DNA of 64,000 nucleotides from Sambucus nigra (GCA_949130495.1 OX422216.1:103485967-103549966); one strand, 5' to 3'. Shown: positions 1-12,948, counted from the stretch's first letter. Made by a program: numbers and translations. Notes: generated by a model from the sequence alone, not told the origin.

Positions 1-726
1 TCGTGCCTTTTAAAAGTCCGTTTGGGAGCTGGTTTGGATTTTCACCCTCCAATAACTTGTTTTTAAGCAAAATCCAGATTTTTTCAATTTTTCGTGGTAT
101 TCTCAAATCGGGAGACCTGCGACTACGCGGTCACTTCCTACAAGTTACATTTATCCCGTGCGAGGTGTTCGTGCCTCTTACGCGGCCGTTTGGAAGCTGG
201 TTTGGGTTTTCACCCTTTAACGGATTGTTTTTAAGCATAATCTAGATATTTTCATATTACCGTCATATTCTCAAATCGGGGAGACCCGGGACTACGCGGT
301 CAGTTCCTACAGGTTACATTGGTCCCGTGCGCGGTGTTCGTGCCTCTTACGGGGCCGTTTGGGAGGTGCTTTGGGGTTTCAACCTTTAACGACTTGTTTT
401 TACGCCTAATCAAGATATTTTCAAATTACCGTCATATTCTAAAGCCGGGGAGACCCGTGACAACGTGGTCAATTCCTCAAGTTACATTGGTCCCGTACGA
501 GGTGTTCGTGCCTCTTAAGGGGCCGTTTGCGGGTTGGTCTGTGTTTTCACCCTCAAACGGCTTGTCTTTAAGCCTAATCTAGATATTTTCAATTAATAAT
601 CATATTCTCAAATCGGGAGATCCACGACTATGCGGTCAGTTCCTAAAAGTTAAGTCCGTCCCGTGCGAGGTGTTCGTGCCTCTTACAGGGTCGTTTGTGG
701 GCTGGTTTGGGTTTTCACCCTTTAAC

Positions 727-742
727 GGCTTGTTTTTAAGCC
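727..742. repeat. Second monomer hairpin with T5 loop (example)
   Basis: GGCTT at 727-731 and AAGCC at 738-742 form a 5-bp stem around the loop GTTTTT. The motif is found in most monomers and directly follows the first dyad, sharing its GGC, so the two hairpins partly exclude each other. The loop holds the TTTTT/AAG step where several LINEs are inserted. Confidence 0.65.
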
Positions 743-859
743 AAATCTAGATATTTTAAGATTATCGTCATATTCTCAAACCGGGGAGACCCCGTGACTA
801 CGCAGTCAATTCCTACAAGTTTCATTGGTCCCGTGCGAGGTGTCCGTGCCTCTTACGGG

Positions 860-899
860 GCCGTTTGGGGGTTGGTTTGGGTTTTCACCCTCAAACGGC
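860..899. repeat. Hairpin-forming dyad inside the monomer (example)
   Basis: GCCGTTTGGGGG at 860-871 and CCCTCAAACGGC at 888-899 pair as a 12-bp stem with one G-T pair and a 16-nt loop at 872-887. The dyad recurs in monomers carrying the CCCTCAAACGGC form, for example near 7425-7465 and throughout the diverged flank. In monomers with CCCTTTAACGGC the lower stem is weaker. It is an illustrative site; no binding protein can be named. Confidence 0.7.
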
Positions 900-2186
900 T
901 AGTTTTTAAGCCTAATCTAGATATTTTCAAATTATCATCATATTCTCAAACCGGGAGACCTGGAACAACGCAGTCAATTCGTACAAGCTACATTGGCCCC
1001 GTGCAAGGTATTCATGTTATGGGGCCGTTTGGGGGGTGGTTTGGGTTTTCACCCTTTAGGGCCTTGTTTTTAAGCCTAATCTTGATATTTTCAAATTACT
1101 GTCATATTCTCAAATTGGGGAGACCCGTGACTATGCAGTCAATTCCTAAAAGTTACATTGGTCCCGTGCGCGGTGTTCGTCCCTCTTACAGTGCCGTTTG
1201 GGGGTTGGTTTGGGTTTTCACCCTCTATCGGCTTGTTTTTAAGCCTAATCTAGATATTTTTAAATTATCGTGATATTCTGAAATTGGGAGACACGGGACT
1301 ACGCGGTCAGTTCGTACAAGTTACATTGGGCCCATGCGAGGTATTCGTGCCTCTTACAGGGCCGTTTGGGTGGTGGTTTGGGCTTTCACCCTTTAACGAC
1401 TTCTTTTTAAGCCTAATCTATATATTTTCAAATTACCGTCATATTCTCAAACCGGGGAGACCCGGGACTACGCGGTCATTTCCTAGAAGTTACATTGGTC
1501 CCGTGCGAGGTTTTCATGCCTCTTGCGAGGCCTTTTGGGTGGTGGTTTGGGTTTTCACCCTTTAACGGCTTGTTTTCATGCCTAATCTAGATATTTTAAA
1601 GTTATCGTCATATTCTCGAACAGGGAGACCCGTGATGACGCGGTCAGTTCCTACAAGTTACATTGGTCGCGCATGAGGAGTTCGTGCCTCTTAAGGGTCC
1701 GTTTGGGCGATGGTTTGGATTTTCACCCTCCAACAGCTTGTTTTTAAGCCAAATCCAGATATTTTCAAATTATCGTGGTATTCTCAAATCGAGAGACCCG
1801 CGACTACGCGGTCACTTCCTACAAGTTACATTGATCCCGTGCGAGATATTCGTGCCTCTTACGGGGCCGTTTGGAGGCTGGTTTGGGTTTTCAACCTTTA
1901 ACGGCTTGTTTTTACGCCTAATCAAGATATTTTCAAATTACCGACATATTCTCAAAACGGGAAGACCCGGGACTAATTGGTCAGTTCCTACAAGTTTCAT
2001 TGGTCCCTTGTGAGGTTTTCGTGCCTCTTGCGGGGCCTTTGGGGGGGTGGTTTGGGTTTTCACCCTTTAACGGCTTGTTTTTAAGCCTAATCTAGATAGT
2101 TTGAAGTTATCATAATATTCTCCAACGGGGAGACCCGTGATGACGCGGTCAGTTCCTACAAGTTACATTGGTCCCGTGTGAGGTGT

Positions 2187-4372
2187 TCGTGCCTTTTAAA
2201 AGTCCGTTTGGGAGCTGGTTTGGATTTTCACCCTCCAATAACTTGTTTTTAAGCAAAATCCAGATTTTTTCAATTTTTCGTGGTATTCTCAAATCGGGAG
2301 ACCTGCGACTACGCGGTCACTTCCTACAAGTTACATTTATCCCGTGCGAGGTGTTCGTGCCTCTTACGCGGCCGTTTGGAAGCTGGTTTGGGTTTTCACC
2401 CTTTAACGGATTGTTTTTAAGCATAATCTAGATATTTTCATATTACCGTCATATTCTCAAATCGGGGAGACCCGGGACTACGCGGTCAGTTCCTACAGGT
2501 TACATTGGTCCCGTGCGCGGTGTTCGTGCCTCTTACGGGGCCGTTTGGGAGGTGCTTTGGGGTTTCAACCTTTAACGACTTGTTTTTACGCCTAATCAAG
2601 ATATTTTCAAATTACCGTCATATTCTAAAGCCGGGGAGACCCGTGACAACGTGGTCAATTCCTCAAGTTACATTGGTCCCGTACGAGGTGTTCGTGCCTC
2701 TTAAGGGGCCGTTTGCGGATTGGTCTGTGTTTTCACCCTCAAACGGCTTGTCTTTAAGCCTAATCTAGATATTTTCAATTAATAATCATATTCTCAAATC
2801 GGGAGATCCACGACTATGCGGTCAGTTCCTAAAAGTTAAGTCCGTCCCGTGCGAGGTGTTCGTGCCTCTTACAGGGTCGTTTGTGGGCTGGTTTGGGTTT
2901 TCACCCTTTAACGGCTTGTTTTTAAGCCAAATCTAGATATTTTAAGATTATCGTCATATTCTCAAACCGGGGAGACCCCGTGACTACGCAGTCAATTCCT
3001 ACAAGTTTCATTGGTCCCGTGCGAGGTGTCCGTGCCTCTTACGGGGCCGTTTGGGGGTTGGTTTGGGTTTTCACCCTCAAACGGCTAGTTTTTAAGCCTA
3101 ATCTAGATATTTTCAAATTATCATCATATTCTCAAACCGGGAGACCTGGAACAACGCAGTCAATTCGTACAAGCTACATTGGCCCCGGGCAAGGTATTCA
3201 TGTTATGGGGCCGTTTGGGTGGTGGTTTGGGTTTTCACCCTTTAGGGCCTTGTTTTTAAGCCTAATCTTGATATTTTCAAATTACTGTCATATTCTCAAA
3301 TTGGGGAGACCCGTGACTATGCAGTCAATTCCTAAAAGTTACATTGGTCCCGTGCGCGGTGTTCGTCCCTCTTACAGTGCCGTTTGGGGGTTGGTTTGGG
3401 TTTTCACCCTCTATCGGCTTGTTTTTAAGCCTAATCTAGATATTTTTAAATTATCGTGATATTCTGAAATTGGGAGACACGGGACTACGCGGTCAGTTCG
3501 TACAAGTTACATTGGGCCCATGCGAGGTATTCGTGCCTCTTACAGGGCCGTTTGGGTGGTGGTTTGGGCTTTCACCCTTTAACGACTTCTTTTTAAGCCT
3601 AATCTATATATTTTCAAATTACCGTCATATTCTCAAACCGGGGAGACCCGGGACTACGCGGTCATTTCCTAGAAGTTACATTGGTCCCGTGCGAGGTTTT
3701 CATGCCTCTTGCGAGGCCTTTTGGGTGGTGGTTTGGGTTTTCACCCTTTAACGGCTTGTTTTCATGCCTAATCTAGATATTTTAAAGTTATCGTCATATT
3801 CTCGAACAGGGAGACCCGTGATGACGCGGTCAGTTCCTACAAGTTACATTGGTCGCGCATGAGGAGTTCGTGCCTCTTAAGGGTCCGTTTGGGCGATGGT
3901 TTGGATTTTCACCCTCCAACAGCTTGTTTTTAAGCCAAATCTAGATATTTTCAAATTATCGTGGTATTCTCAAATCGAGAGACCCGCGACTACGCAGTCA
4001 CTTCCTACAAGTTACATTGATCCCGTGCGAGATATTCGTGCCTCTTACGGGGCCGTTTGGAGGCTGGTTTGGGTTTTCAACCTTTAACGGCTTGTTTTTA
4101 CGCCTAATCAAGATATTTTCAAATTACCGACATATTCTCAAAACGGGAAGACCCGGGACTAATTGGTCAGTTCCTACAAGTTTCATTGGTCCCTTGTGAG
4201 GTTTTCGTGCCTCTTGCGGGGCCTTTGGGGGGGTGGTTTGGGTTTTCACCCTTTAACGGCTTGTTTTTAAGCCTAATCTAGATAGTTTGAAGTTATCATA
4301 ATATTCTCCAACGGGGAGACCCGTGATGACGCGGTCAGTTCCTACAAGTTATATTGGTCCCGTGTGAGGTGT
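2187..4372. repeat. HOR copy 2 (13-mer, 2186 bp)
   Basis: Full 13-monomer unit starting at the same CGTGCCTTTTAAAAGTCCG signature as position 1. Copy-specific variants include GCGGATTGG near 2719 (others GCGGGTTGG), AATCTAGAT instead of AATCCAGAT near 3937 in the eleventh monomer, and CGCAGTCACTTCC near 3995. Spacing from copy 1 is exactly 2186 bp. Confidence 0.95.
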
Positions 4373-6558
4373 TCGTGCCTTTTAAAAGTCCGTTTGGGAG
4401 CTGGTTTGGATTTTCACCCTCCAATAACTTGTTTTTAAGCAAAATCCAGATTTTTTCAATTTTTCGTGGTATTCTCAAATCGTGAGACCTGCGACTACGC
4501 GGTCACTTCCTACAAGTTACATTTATCCCGTGCGAGGTGTTCGTGCCTCTTACGCGGCCGTTTGGAAGCTGGTTTGGGTTTTCACCCTTTAACGGATTGT
4601 TTTTAAGCATAATCTAGATATTTTCATATTACCGTCATATTCTCAAATCGGGGAGACCCGGGACTACGCGGTCAGTTCCTACAGGTTACATTGGTCCCGT
4701 GCGCGGTGTTCGTGCCTCTTACGGGGCCGTTTGGGAGGTGCTTTGGGGTTTCAACCTTTAACGACTTGTTTTTACGCCTAATCAAGATATTTTCAAATTA
4801 CCGTCATATTCTAAAGCCGGGGAGACCCGTGACAACGTGGTCAATTCCTCAAGTTACATTGGTCCCGTACGAGGTGTTCGTGCCTCTTAAGGGGCCGTTT
4901 GCGGGTTGGTCTGTGTTTTCACCCTCAAACGGCTTGTCTTTAAGCCTAATCTAGATATTTTCAATTAATAATCATATTCTCAAATCGGGAGTTCCACGAC
5001 TATGCGGTCAGTTCCTAAAAGTTAAGTCCGTCCCGTGCGAGGTGTTCGTGCCTCTTACAGGGTCGTTTGTGGGCTGGTTTGGGTTTTCACCCTTTAACGG
5101 CTTGTTTTTAAGCCAAATCTAGATATTTTAAGATTATCGTCATATTCTCAAACCGGGGAGACCCCGTGACTACGCAGTCAATTCCTACAAGTTTCATTGG
5201 TCCCGTGCGAGGTGTCCGTGCCTCTTACGGGGCCGTTTGGGGGTTGGTTTGGGTTTTCACCCTCAAACGGCTAGTTTTTAAGCCTAATCTAGATATTTTC
5301 AAATTATCATCATATTCTCAAACCGGGAGACCTGGAACAACGCAGTCAATTCGTACAAGCTACATTGGCCCCGGGCAAGGTATTCATGTTATGGGGCCGT
5401 TTGGGTGGTGGTTTGGGTTTTCACCCTTTAGGGCCTTGTTTTTAAGCCTAATCTTGATATTTTCAAATTACTGTCATATTCTCAAATTGGGGAGACCCGT
5501 GACTATGCAGTCAATTCCTAAAAGTTACATTGGTCCCGTGCGCGGTGTTCGTCCCTCTTACAGTGCCGTTTGGGGGTTGGTTTGGGTTTTCACCCTCTAT
5601 CGGCTTGTTTTTAAGCCTAATCTAGATATTTTTAAATTATCGTGATATTCTGAAATTGGGAGACACGGGACTACGCGGTCAGTTCGTACAAGTTACATTG
5701 GGCCCATGCGAGGTATTCGTGCCTCTTACAGGGCCGTTTGGGTGGTGGTTTGGGCTTTCACCCTTTAACGACTTCTTTTTAAGCCTAATCTATATATTTT
5801 CAAATTACCGTCATATTCTCAAACCGGGGAGACCCGGGACTACGCGGTCATTTCCTAGAAGTTACATTGGTCCCGTGCGAGGTTTTCATGCCTCTTGCGA
5901 GGCCTTTTGGGTGGTGGTTTGGGTTTTCACCCTTTAACGGCTTGTTTTCATGCCTAATCTAGATATTTTAAAGTTATCGTCATATTCTCGAACAGGGAGA
6001 CCCGTGATGACGCGGTCAGTTCCTACAAGTTACATTGGTCGCGCATGAGGAGTTCGTGCCTCTTAAGGGTCCGTTTGGGCGATGGTTTGGATTTTCACCC
6101 TCCAACAGCTTGTTTTTAAGCCAAATCCAGATATTTTCAAATTATCGTGGTATTCTCAAATCGAGAGACCCGCGACTACGCGGTCACTTCCTACAAGTTA
6201 CATTGATCCCGTGCGAGATATTCGTGCCTCTTACGGGGCCGTTTGGAGGCTGGTTTGGGTTTTCAACCTTTAACGGCTTGTTTTTACGCCTAATCAAGAT
6301 ATTTTCAAATTACCGACATATTCTCAAAACGGGAAGACCCGGGACTAATTGGTAAGTTCCTACAAGTTTCATTGGTCCCTTGTGAGGTTTTCGTGCCTCT
6401 TGCGGGGCCTTTGGGGGGGTGGTTTGGGTTTTCACCCTTTAACGGCTTGTTTTTAAGCCTAATCTAGATAGTTTGAAGTTATCATAATATTCTCCAACGG
6501 GGAGACCCGTGATGACGCGGTCAGTTCCTACAAGTTACATTGGTCCCGTGTGAGGTGT
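4373..6558. repeat. HOR copy 3 (13-mer, 2186 bp)
   Basis: Full 13-monomer unit. Diagnostic variants are CGTGAGACC near 4483, GAGTTCCACG near 4991 and GGTAAGTTCC at 6351. The segment from 5030 onward is the start of the first copy of the 8575-bp super-unit: from there it matches copy 7 at +8575. Before 5030 it differs, for example C at 5029 against T at 13604. Confidence 0.95.
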
Positions 6559-8744
6559 TCGTGCCTTTTAAAAGTCCGTTTGGGAGCTGGTTTGGATTTT
6601 CACCCTCCAATAACTTGTTTTTAAGCAAAATCCAGATTTTTTCAATTTTTCGTGGTATTCTCAAATCGTGAGACCTGCGACTACGCGGTCACTTCCTACA
6701 AGTTACATTTATCCCGTGCGAGGTGTTCGTGCCTCTTACGCGGCCGTTTGGAAGCTGGTTTGGGTTTTCACCCTTTAACGGATTGTTTTTAAGCATAATC
6801 TAGATATTTTCATATTACCGTCATATTCTCAAATCGGGGAGACCCGGGACTACGCGGTCAGTTCCTACAGGTTACATTGGTCCCGTGCGCGGTGTTCGTG
6901 CCTCTTACGGGGCCGTTTGGGAAGTGCTTTGGGGTTTCAACCTTTAACGACTTGTTTTTACGCCTAATCAAGATATTTTCAAATTACCGTCATATTCTAA
7001 AGCCGGGGAGACCCGTGACAACGTGGTCAATTCCTCAAGTTACATTGGTCCCGTACGAGGTGTTCGTGCCTCTTAAGGGGCCGTTTGCGGGTTGGTCTGT
7101 GTTTTCACCCTCAAACAGCTTGTCTTTAAGCCTAATCTAGATATTTTCAATTAATAATCATATTCTCAAATCGGGAGATCCACGACTATGCGGTCAGTTC
7201 CTAAAAGTTAAGTCCGTCCCGTGCGAGGTGTTCGTGCCTCTTACAGGGTCGTTTGTGGGCTGGTTTGGGTTTTCACCCTTTAACGGCTTGTTTTTAAGCC
7301 AAATCTAGATATTTTAAGATTATCGTCATATTCTCAAACCGGGGAGACCCCGTGACTACGCAGTCAATTCCTACAAGTTTCATTGGTCCCGTGCGAGGTG
7401 TCCGTGCCTCTTACGGGGCCGTTTGGGGGTTGGTTTGGGTTTTCACCCTCAAACGGCTAGTTTTTAAGCCTAATCTAGATATTTTCAAATTATCATCATA
7501 TTCTCAAACCGGGAGACCTGGAACAACGCAGTCAATTCGTACAAGCTACATTGGCCCCGGGCAAGGTATTCATGTTATGGGGCCGTTTGGGTGGTGGTTT
7601 GGGTTTTCACCCTTTAGGGCCTTGTTTTTAAGCCTAATCTTGATATTTTCAAATTACTGTCATATTCTCAAATTGGGGAGACCCGTGACTATGCAGTCAA
7701 TTCCTAAAAGTTACATTGGTCCCGTGCGCGGTGTTCGTCCCTCTTACAGTGCCGTTTGGGGGTTGGTTTGGGTTTTCACCCTCTATCGGCTTGTTTTTAA
7801 GCCTAATCTAGATATTTTTAAATTATCGTGATATTCTGAAATTGGGAGCAACGGGACTACGCGGTCAGTTCGTACAAGTTACATTGGGCCCATGCGAGGT
7901 ATTCGTGCCTCTTACAGGGCCGTTTGGGTGGTGGTTTGGGCTTTCACCCTTTAACGACTTCTTTTTAAGCCTAATCTATATATTTTCAAATTACCGTCAT
8001 ATTCTCAAACCGGGGAGACCCGGGACTACGCGGTCATTTCCTAGAAGTTACATTGGTCCCGTGCGAGGTTTTCATGCCTCTTGCGAGGCCTTTTGGGTGG
8101 TGGTTTGGGTTTTCACCCTTTAACGGCTTGTTTTCATGCCTAATCTAGATATTTTAAAGTTATCGTCATATTCTCGAACAGGGAGACCCGTGATGACGCG
8201 GTCAGTTCCTACAACTTACATTGGTCGCGCATGAGGAGTTCGTGCCTCTTAAGGGTCCGTTTGGGCGATGGTTTGGATTTTCACCCTCCAACAGCTTGTT
8301 TTTAAGCCAAATCCAGATATTTTCAAATTATCGTGGTATTCTCAAATCGAGAGACCCGCGTCTACGCGGTCACTTCCTACAAGTTACATTGATCCCGTGC
8401 GAGATATTCGTGCCTCTTACGGGGCCGTTTGGAGGCTGGTTTGGGTTTTCAACCTTTAACGGCTTGTTTTTACGCCTAATCAAGATATTTTCAAATTACC
8501 GACATATTCTCAAAACGGGAAGACCCGGGACTAATTGGTCAGTTCCTACAAGTTTCATTGGTCCCTTGTGAGGTTTTCGTGCCTCTTGCGGGGCCTTTGG
8601 GGGGGTGGTTTGGGTTTTCACCCTTTAACGGCTTGTTTTTAAGCCTAATCTAGATAGTTTGAAGTTATCATAATATTCTCCAACGGGGAGACCCGTGATG
8701 ACGCGGTCAGTTCCTACAAGTTACATTGGTCCCGTGTGAGGTGT
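6559..8744. repeat. HOR copy 4 (13-mer, 2186 bp)
   Basis: Full 13-monomer unit. Private variants shared only with copy 8 are GGGAAGTGC near 6923 and ACAGCTTGTC near 7115. GAGCAACGG near 7846 is shared with copies 8 and 11, and ACAACTTACATT near 8211 recurs in copies 5, 8 and 9. Copy 8 lies exactly 8575 bp downstream. Confidence 0.95.
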
Positions 8745-10762
8745 TCGTGCCTTTTAAAAGTCCGTTTGGGAGCTGGTTTGGATTTTCACCCTCCAATAAC
8801 TTGTTTTTAAGCAAAATCCAGATTTTTTCAATTTTTCGTGGTATTCTCAAATCGGGAGACCTGCGACTACGCGGTCACTTCCTACAAGTTACATTTATCC
8901 CGTGCGAGGTGTTCGTGCCTCTTACGCGGCCGTTTGGAAGCTGGTTTGGGTTTTCACCCTTTAACGGATTGTTTTTAAGCATAATCTAGATATTTTCATA
9001 TTACCGTCATATTCTCAAATCGGGGAGACCCGGGACTACGCGGTCAGTTCCTACAGGTTACATTGGTCCCGTGCGCGGTGTTCGTGCCTCTTAAGGGGCC
9101 GTTTGCGGGTTGGTCTGTGTTTTCACCCTCAAACGGCTTGTCTTTAAGCCTAATCTAGATATTTTCAATTAATAATCATATTCTCAAATCGGGAGATCCA
9201 CGACTATGCGGTCAGTTCCTAAAAGTTAAGTCTGTCCCGTGCGAGGTGTTCGTGCCTCTTACAGGGTCGTTTGTGGGCTGGTTTGGGTTTTCACCCTTTA
9301 ACGGCTTGTTTTTAAGCCAAATCTAGATATTTTAAGATTATCGTCATATTCTCAAACCGGGGAGACCCCGTGACTACGCAGTTAATTCCTACAAGTTTCA
9401 TTGGTCCCGTGCGAGGTGTCCGTGCCTCTTACGGGGCCGTTTGGGGGTTGGTTTGGGTTTTCACCCTCAAACGGCTAGTTTTTAAGCCTAATCTAGATAT
9501 TTTCAAATTATCATCATATTCTCAAATCGGGAGACCTGGAACAACGCAGTCAATTCGTACAAGCTACATTGGCCCCGTGCAAGGTATTCATGTTATGGGG
9601 CCGTTTGGGTGGTGGTTTGGGTTTTCACCCTTTAGGGCCTTGTTTTTAAGCCTAATCTTGATATTTTCAAATTACTGTCATATTCTCAAATTGGGGAGAC
9701 CCGTGACTATGCAGTCAATTCCTAAAAGTTACATTGGTCCCGTGCGGGGTGTTCGTCCCTCTTACAGTGCCGTTTGGGGGTTGGTTTGGGTTTTCACCCT
9801 CTATCGGCTTGTTTTTAAGCCTAATCTAGATATTTTTAAATTATCGTGATATTCTGAAATTGGGAGACACGGGACTACGCGGTCAGTTCGTACAAGTTAC
9901 ATTGGGCCCATGCGAGGTATTCGTGCCTCTTACAGGGCCGTTTGGGTGGTGGTTTGGGCTTTCACCCTTTAACGACTTCTTTTTAAGCCTAATCTATATA
10001 TTTTCAAATTACCGTCATATTCTCAAACCGGGGAGACCCGGGACTACGCGGTCATTTCCTAGAAGTTACATTGGTCCCGTGCGAGGTTTTCATGCCTCTT
10101 GCGAGGCCTTTTGGGTGGTGGTTTGGGTTTTCACCCTTTAACGGCTTGTTTTCATGCCTAATCTAGATATTTTAAAGTTATCGTGATATTCTCGAACAGG
10201 AAGACCCGTGATGACGCGGTCAGTTCCTACAACTTACATTGGTCGCGCATGAGGAGTTCGTGCCTCTTAAGGGTCCGTTTGGGCGATGGTTTGGATTTTC
10301 ACCCTCCAACAGCTTGTTTTTAAGCCAAATCCAGATATTTTCAAATTATCGTGGTATTCTCAAATCGAGAGACCCGCGTCTACGCGGTCACTTCCTACAA
10401 GTTACATTGATCCCGTGCGAGATATTCGTGCCTCTTACGGGGCCGTTTGGAGGCTGGTTTGGGTTTTCAACTTTTAACGGCTTGTTTTTACGCCTAATCA
10501 AGATATTTTCAAATTACCGACATATTCTCAAAACGGGAAGACCCGGGACTAATTGGTCAGTTCCTACAAGTTTCATTGGTCCCTTGTGAGGTTTTCGTGC
10601 CTCTTGCGGGGCCTTTGGGGGGGTGGTTTGGGTTTTCACCCTTTAACGGCTCGTTTTTAAGCCTAATCTAGATAGTTTGAAGTTATCATAATATTCTCCA
10701 ACGGGGAGACCCGTGATGACGCGGTCAGTTCCTACAAGTTACATTGGTCCCGTGTGAGGTGT
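8745..10762. repeat. HOR copy 5, 12-mer variant (2018 bp)
   Basis: This unit is 2018 bp, exactly one 168-bp monomer shorter than its neighbours. The join is at about 9082-9093, where the head of monomer 3 (GTGCGCGGTGTTCG) runs straight into the body of monomer 4 (CTTAAGGGGCCGTTTGCGG). This in-register fusion is what unequal crossing-over between adjacent monomers would give. Other variants are GCAGTTAATTCC near 9378, GTGCGGGGTG near 9743 and CAACTTTTAACGG near 10469. The same unit recurs at 17320. Confidence 0.95.
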
Positions 10763-12948
10763 TCGTGCCTTTTAAAAGTCCGTTTGGGAGCTGGTTTGGA
10801 TTTTCACCCTCCAATAACTTGTTTTTAAGCAAAATCCAGATTTTTTCAATTTTTCGTGGTATTCTCAAATCGGGAGACCTGCGACTACGCGGTCACTTCC
10901 TACAAGTTACATTTATCCCGTGCGAGGTGTTCGTGCCTCTTACGCGGCCGTTTGGAAGCTGGTTTGGGTTTTCACCCTTTAACGGATTGTTTTTAAGCAT
11001 AATCTAGATATTTTCATATTACCGTCATATTCTCAAATCGGGGAGACCCGGGACTACGCGGTCAGTTCCTACAGGTTACATTGGTCCCGTGCGCGGTGTT
11101 CGTGCCTCTTACGGGGCCGTTTGGGAGGTGCTTTGGGGTTTCAACCTTTAACGACTTGTTTTTACGCCTAATCAAGATATTTTCAAATTACCGTCATATT
11201 CTAAAACCGGGGAGACCCGTGACAACGTGGTCAATTCCTCAAGTTACATTGGTCCCGTACGAGGTGTTCGTGCCTCTTAAGGGGCCGTTTGCGGGTTGGT
11301 CTTTGTTTTCACCCTCAAACGGCTTGTCTTTAAGCCTAATCTAGATATTTTCAATTAATAATCATATTCTCAAATCGGGAGATCCACGACTATGCGGTCA
11401 GTTCCTAAAAGTTAAGTCTGTCCCGTGCGAGGTGTTCGTGCCTCTTACAGGGTCGTTTGTGGGCTGGTTTGGGTTTTCACCCTTTAACGGCTTGTTTTTA
11501 AGCCAAATCTAGATATTTTAAGATTATCATCATATTCTCAAACCGGGGAGACCCCGTGACTACGCAGTCAATTTCTACAAGTTTCATTGGTCCCGTGCGA
11601 GGTGTCCGTGCCTCTTACGGGGCCGTTTGGGGGTTGGTTTGGGTTTTCACCCTCAAACGGCTAGTTTTTAAGCCTAATCTAGATATTTTCAAATTATCAT
11701 CATATTCTCAAACCGGGAGACCTGGAACAACGCAGTCAATTCGTACAAGCTACATTGGTCCCGTGCAAGGTATTCATGTTATGGGGCCGTTTGGGTGGTG
11801 GTTTGGGTTTTCACCCTTTAGGGCCTTGTTTTTAAGCCTAATCTTGATATTTTCAAATTACTGTCATATTCTCAAATTGGGGAGACCCGTGACTATGCAG
11901 TCAATTCCTAAAAGTTACATTGGTCCCGTGCGCGGTGTTCGTCCCTCTTACAGTGCCGTTTGGGGGTTGGTTTGGGTTTTCACCCTCTATCGGCTTGTTT
12001 TTAAGCCTAATCTAGATATTTTTAAATTATCGTGATATTCTGAAATTGGGAGACACGGGACTACGCGGTCAGTTCGTACAAGTTACATTGGGCCCATGCG
12101 AGGTATTCGTGCCTCTTACAGGGCCGTTTGGGTGGTGGTTTGGGCTTTCACCCTTTAACGACTTCTTTTTAAGCCTAATCTATATATTTTCAAATTACCG
12201 TCATATTCTCAAACCGGGGAGACCCGGGACTACGCGGTCATTTCCTAGAAGTTACATTGGTCCCGTGCGAGGTTTTCATGCCTCTTGCGAGGCCTTTTGG
12301 GTGGTGGTTTGGGTTTTCACCCTTTAACGGCTTGTTTTCATGCCTAATCTAGATATTTTAAAGTTATCGTCATATTCTCGAACAGGGAGACCCGTGATGA
12401 CGCGGTCAGTTCCTACAAGTTACATTGGTCGCGCATGAGGAGTTCGTGCCTCTTAAGGGTCCGTTTGGGCGATGGTTTGGATTTTCACCCTCCAACAGCT
12501 TGTTTTTAAGCCAAATCCAGATATTTTCAAATTATCGTGGTATTCTCAAATCGAGAGACCCGCGTCTACGCGGTCACTTCCTATAAGTTACATTGATCCC
12601 GTGCGAGATATTCGTGCCTCTTACGGGGCCGTTTGGAGGCTGGTTTGGGTTTTCAACCTTTAACGGCTTGTTTTTACGCCTAATCAAGATATTTTCAAAT
12701 TACCGACATATTCTCAAAACGGGAAGACCCGGGACTAATTGGTCAGTTCCTACAAGTTTCATTGGTCCCTTGTGAGGTTTTCGTGCCTCTTGCGGGGCCT
12801 TTGGGGGGGTGGTTTGGGTTTTCACCCTTTAACGGCTCGTTTTTAAGCCTAATCTAGATAGTTTGAAGTTATCATAATATTCTCCAACGGGGAGACCCGT
12901 GATGACGCGGTCAGTTCCTACAAGTTACATTGGTCCCGTGTGAGGTGT
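10763..12948. repeat. HOR copy 6 (13-mer, 2186 bp)
   Basis: Full 13-monomer unit. Markers are GGTCTTTGTTTTC near 11299, GATTATCATCATATTC near 11522, CAATTTCTACAAG near 11569 and CTATAAGTTACATTG near 12583. All four recur in copy 10 at +8575. Confidence 0.95.

Larger units (their letters stand above)
1..2186. repeat. HOR copy 1 (13-mer, 2186 bp)
   Basis: First visible copy of the 13-monomer higher-order repeat. The anchor used for phasing is the box TTCGTGCCTCTTAC. Monomers begin at 1, 169, 338, 506, 674, 844, 1012, 1177, 1345, 1514, 1682, 1850 and 2019, giving lengths from 165 to 170 bp. The general monomer layout is a G-rich box (GTTTGGG, GGTTTGGG), TTTTCACCCT, a GGCTTGTTTTTAAGCC hairpin, TCTAGATATTTTCAAATTA (XbaI site), CATATTCTCAAA, GGGAGACCCG, CTACGCGGTCA and TACAAGTTACATTGG. 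Monomers within a unit differ clearly from each other, while the same-rank monomers of neighbouring units are almost identical. This copy has G-run GGGGGG near 1030 where the other units read GGGTGG. The array continues beyond the left end of the window. Confidence 0.95.

Noticed and set aside
169..190. CENP-B box in the monomer (TTCG...CGGG)
   Set aside because: TTCGTGCCTCTTACGGGG has TTCG and a CGGG nearby, but the spacing and the required internal A do not fit the box core.
868..884. G-quadruplex from GGGGGTTGGTTTGGG
   Set aside because: Only a two-tier quadruplex could be drawn, and the pattern is lost in many monomers. Too weak to claim.
1050..1065. Plant telomere repeat TTTAGGG inside CCCTTTAGGG
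   Set aside because: Only a single unit occurs, in one monomer class. No tandem TTTAGGG, so there is no evidence of a telomeric or subtelomeric origin.
794..1273. Repeated open frames of 60-204 codons over the whole satellite as protein genes
   Set aside because: They recur with the monomer period, in two or three frames, have no recognisable domain, and change frame with every 169- or 170-bp monomer. Explained by a period divisible by three with few stops.
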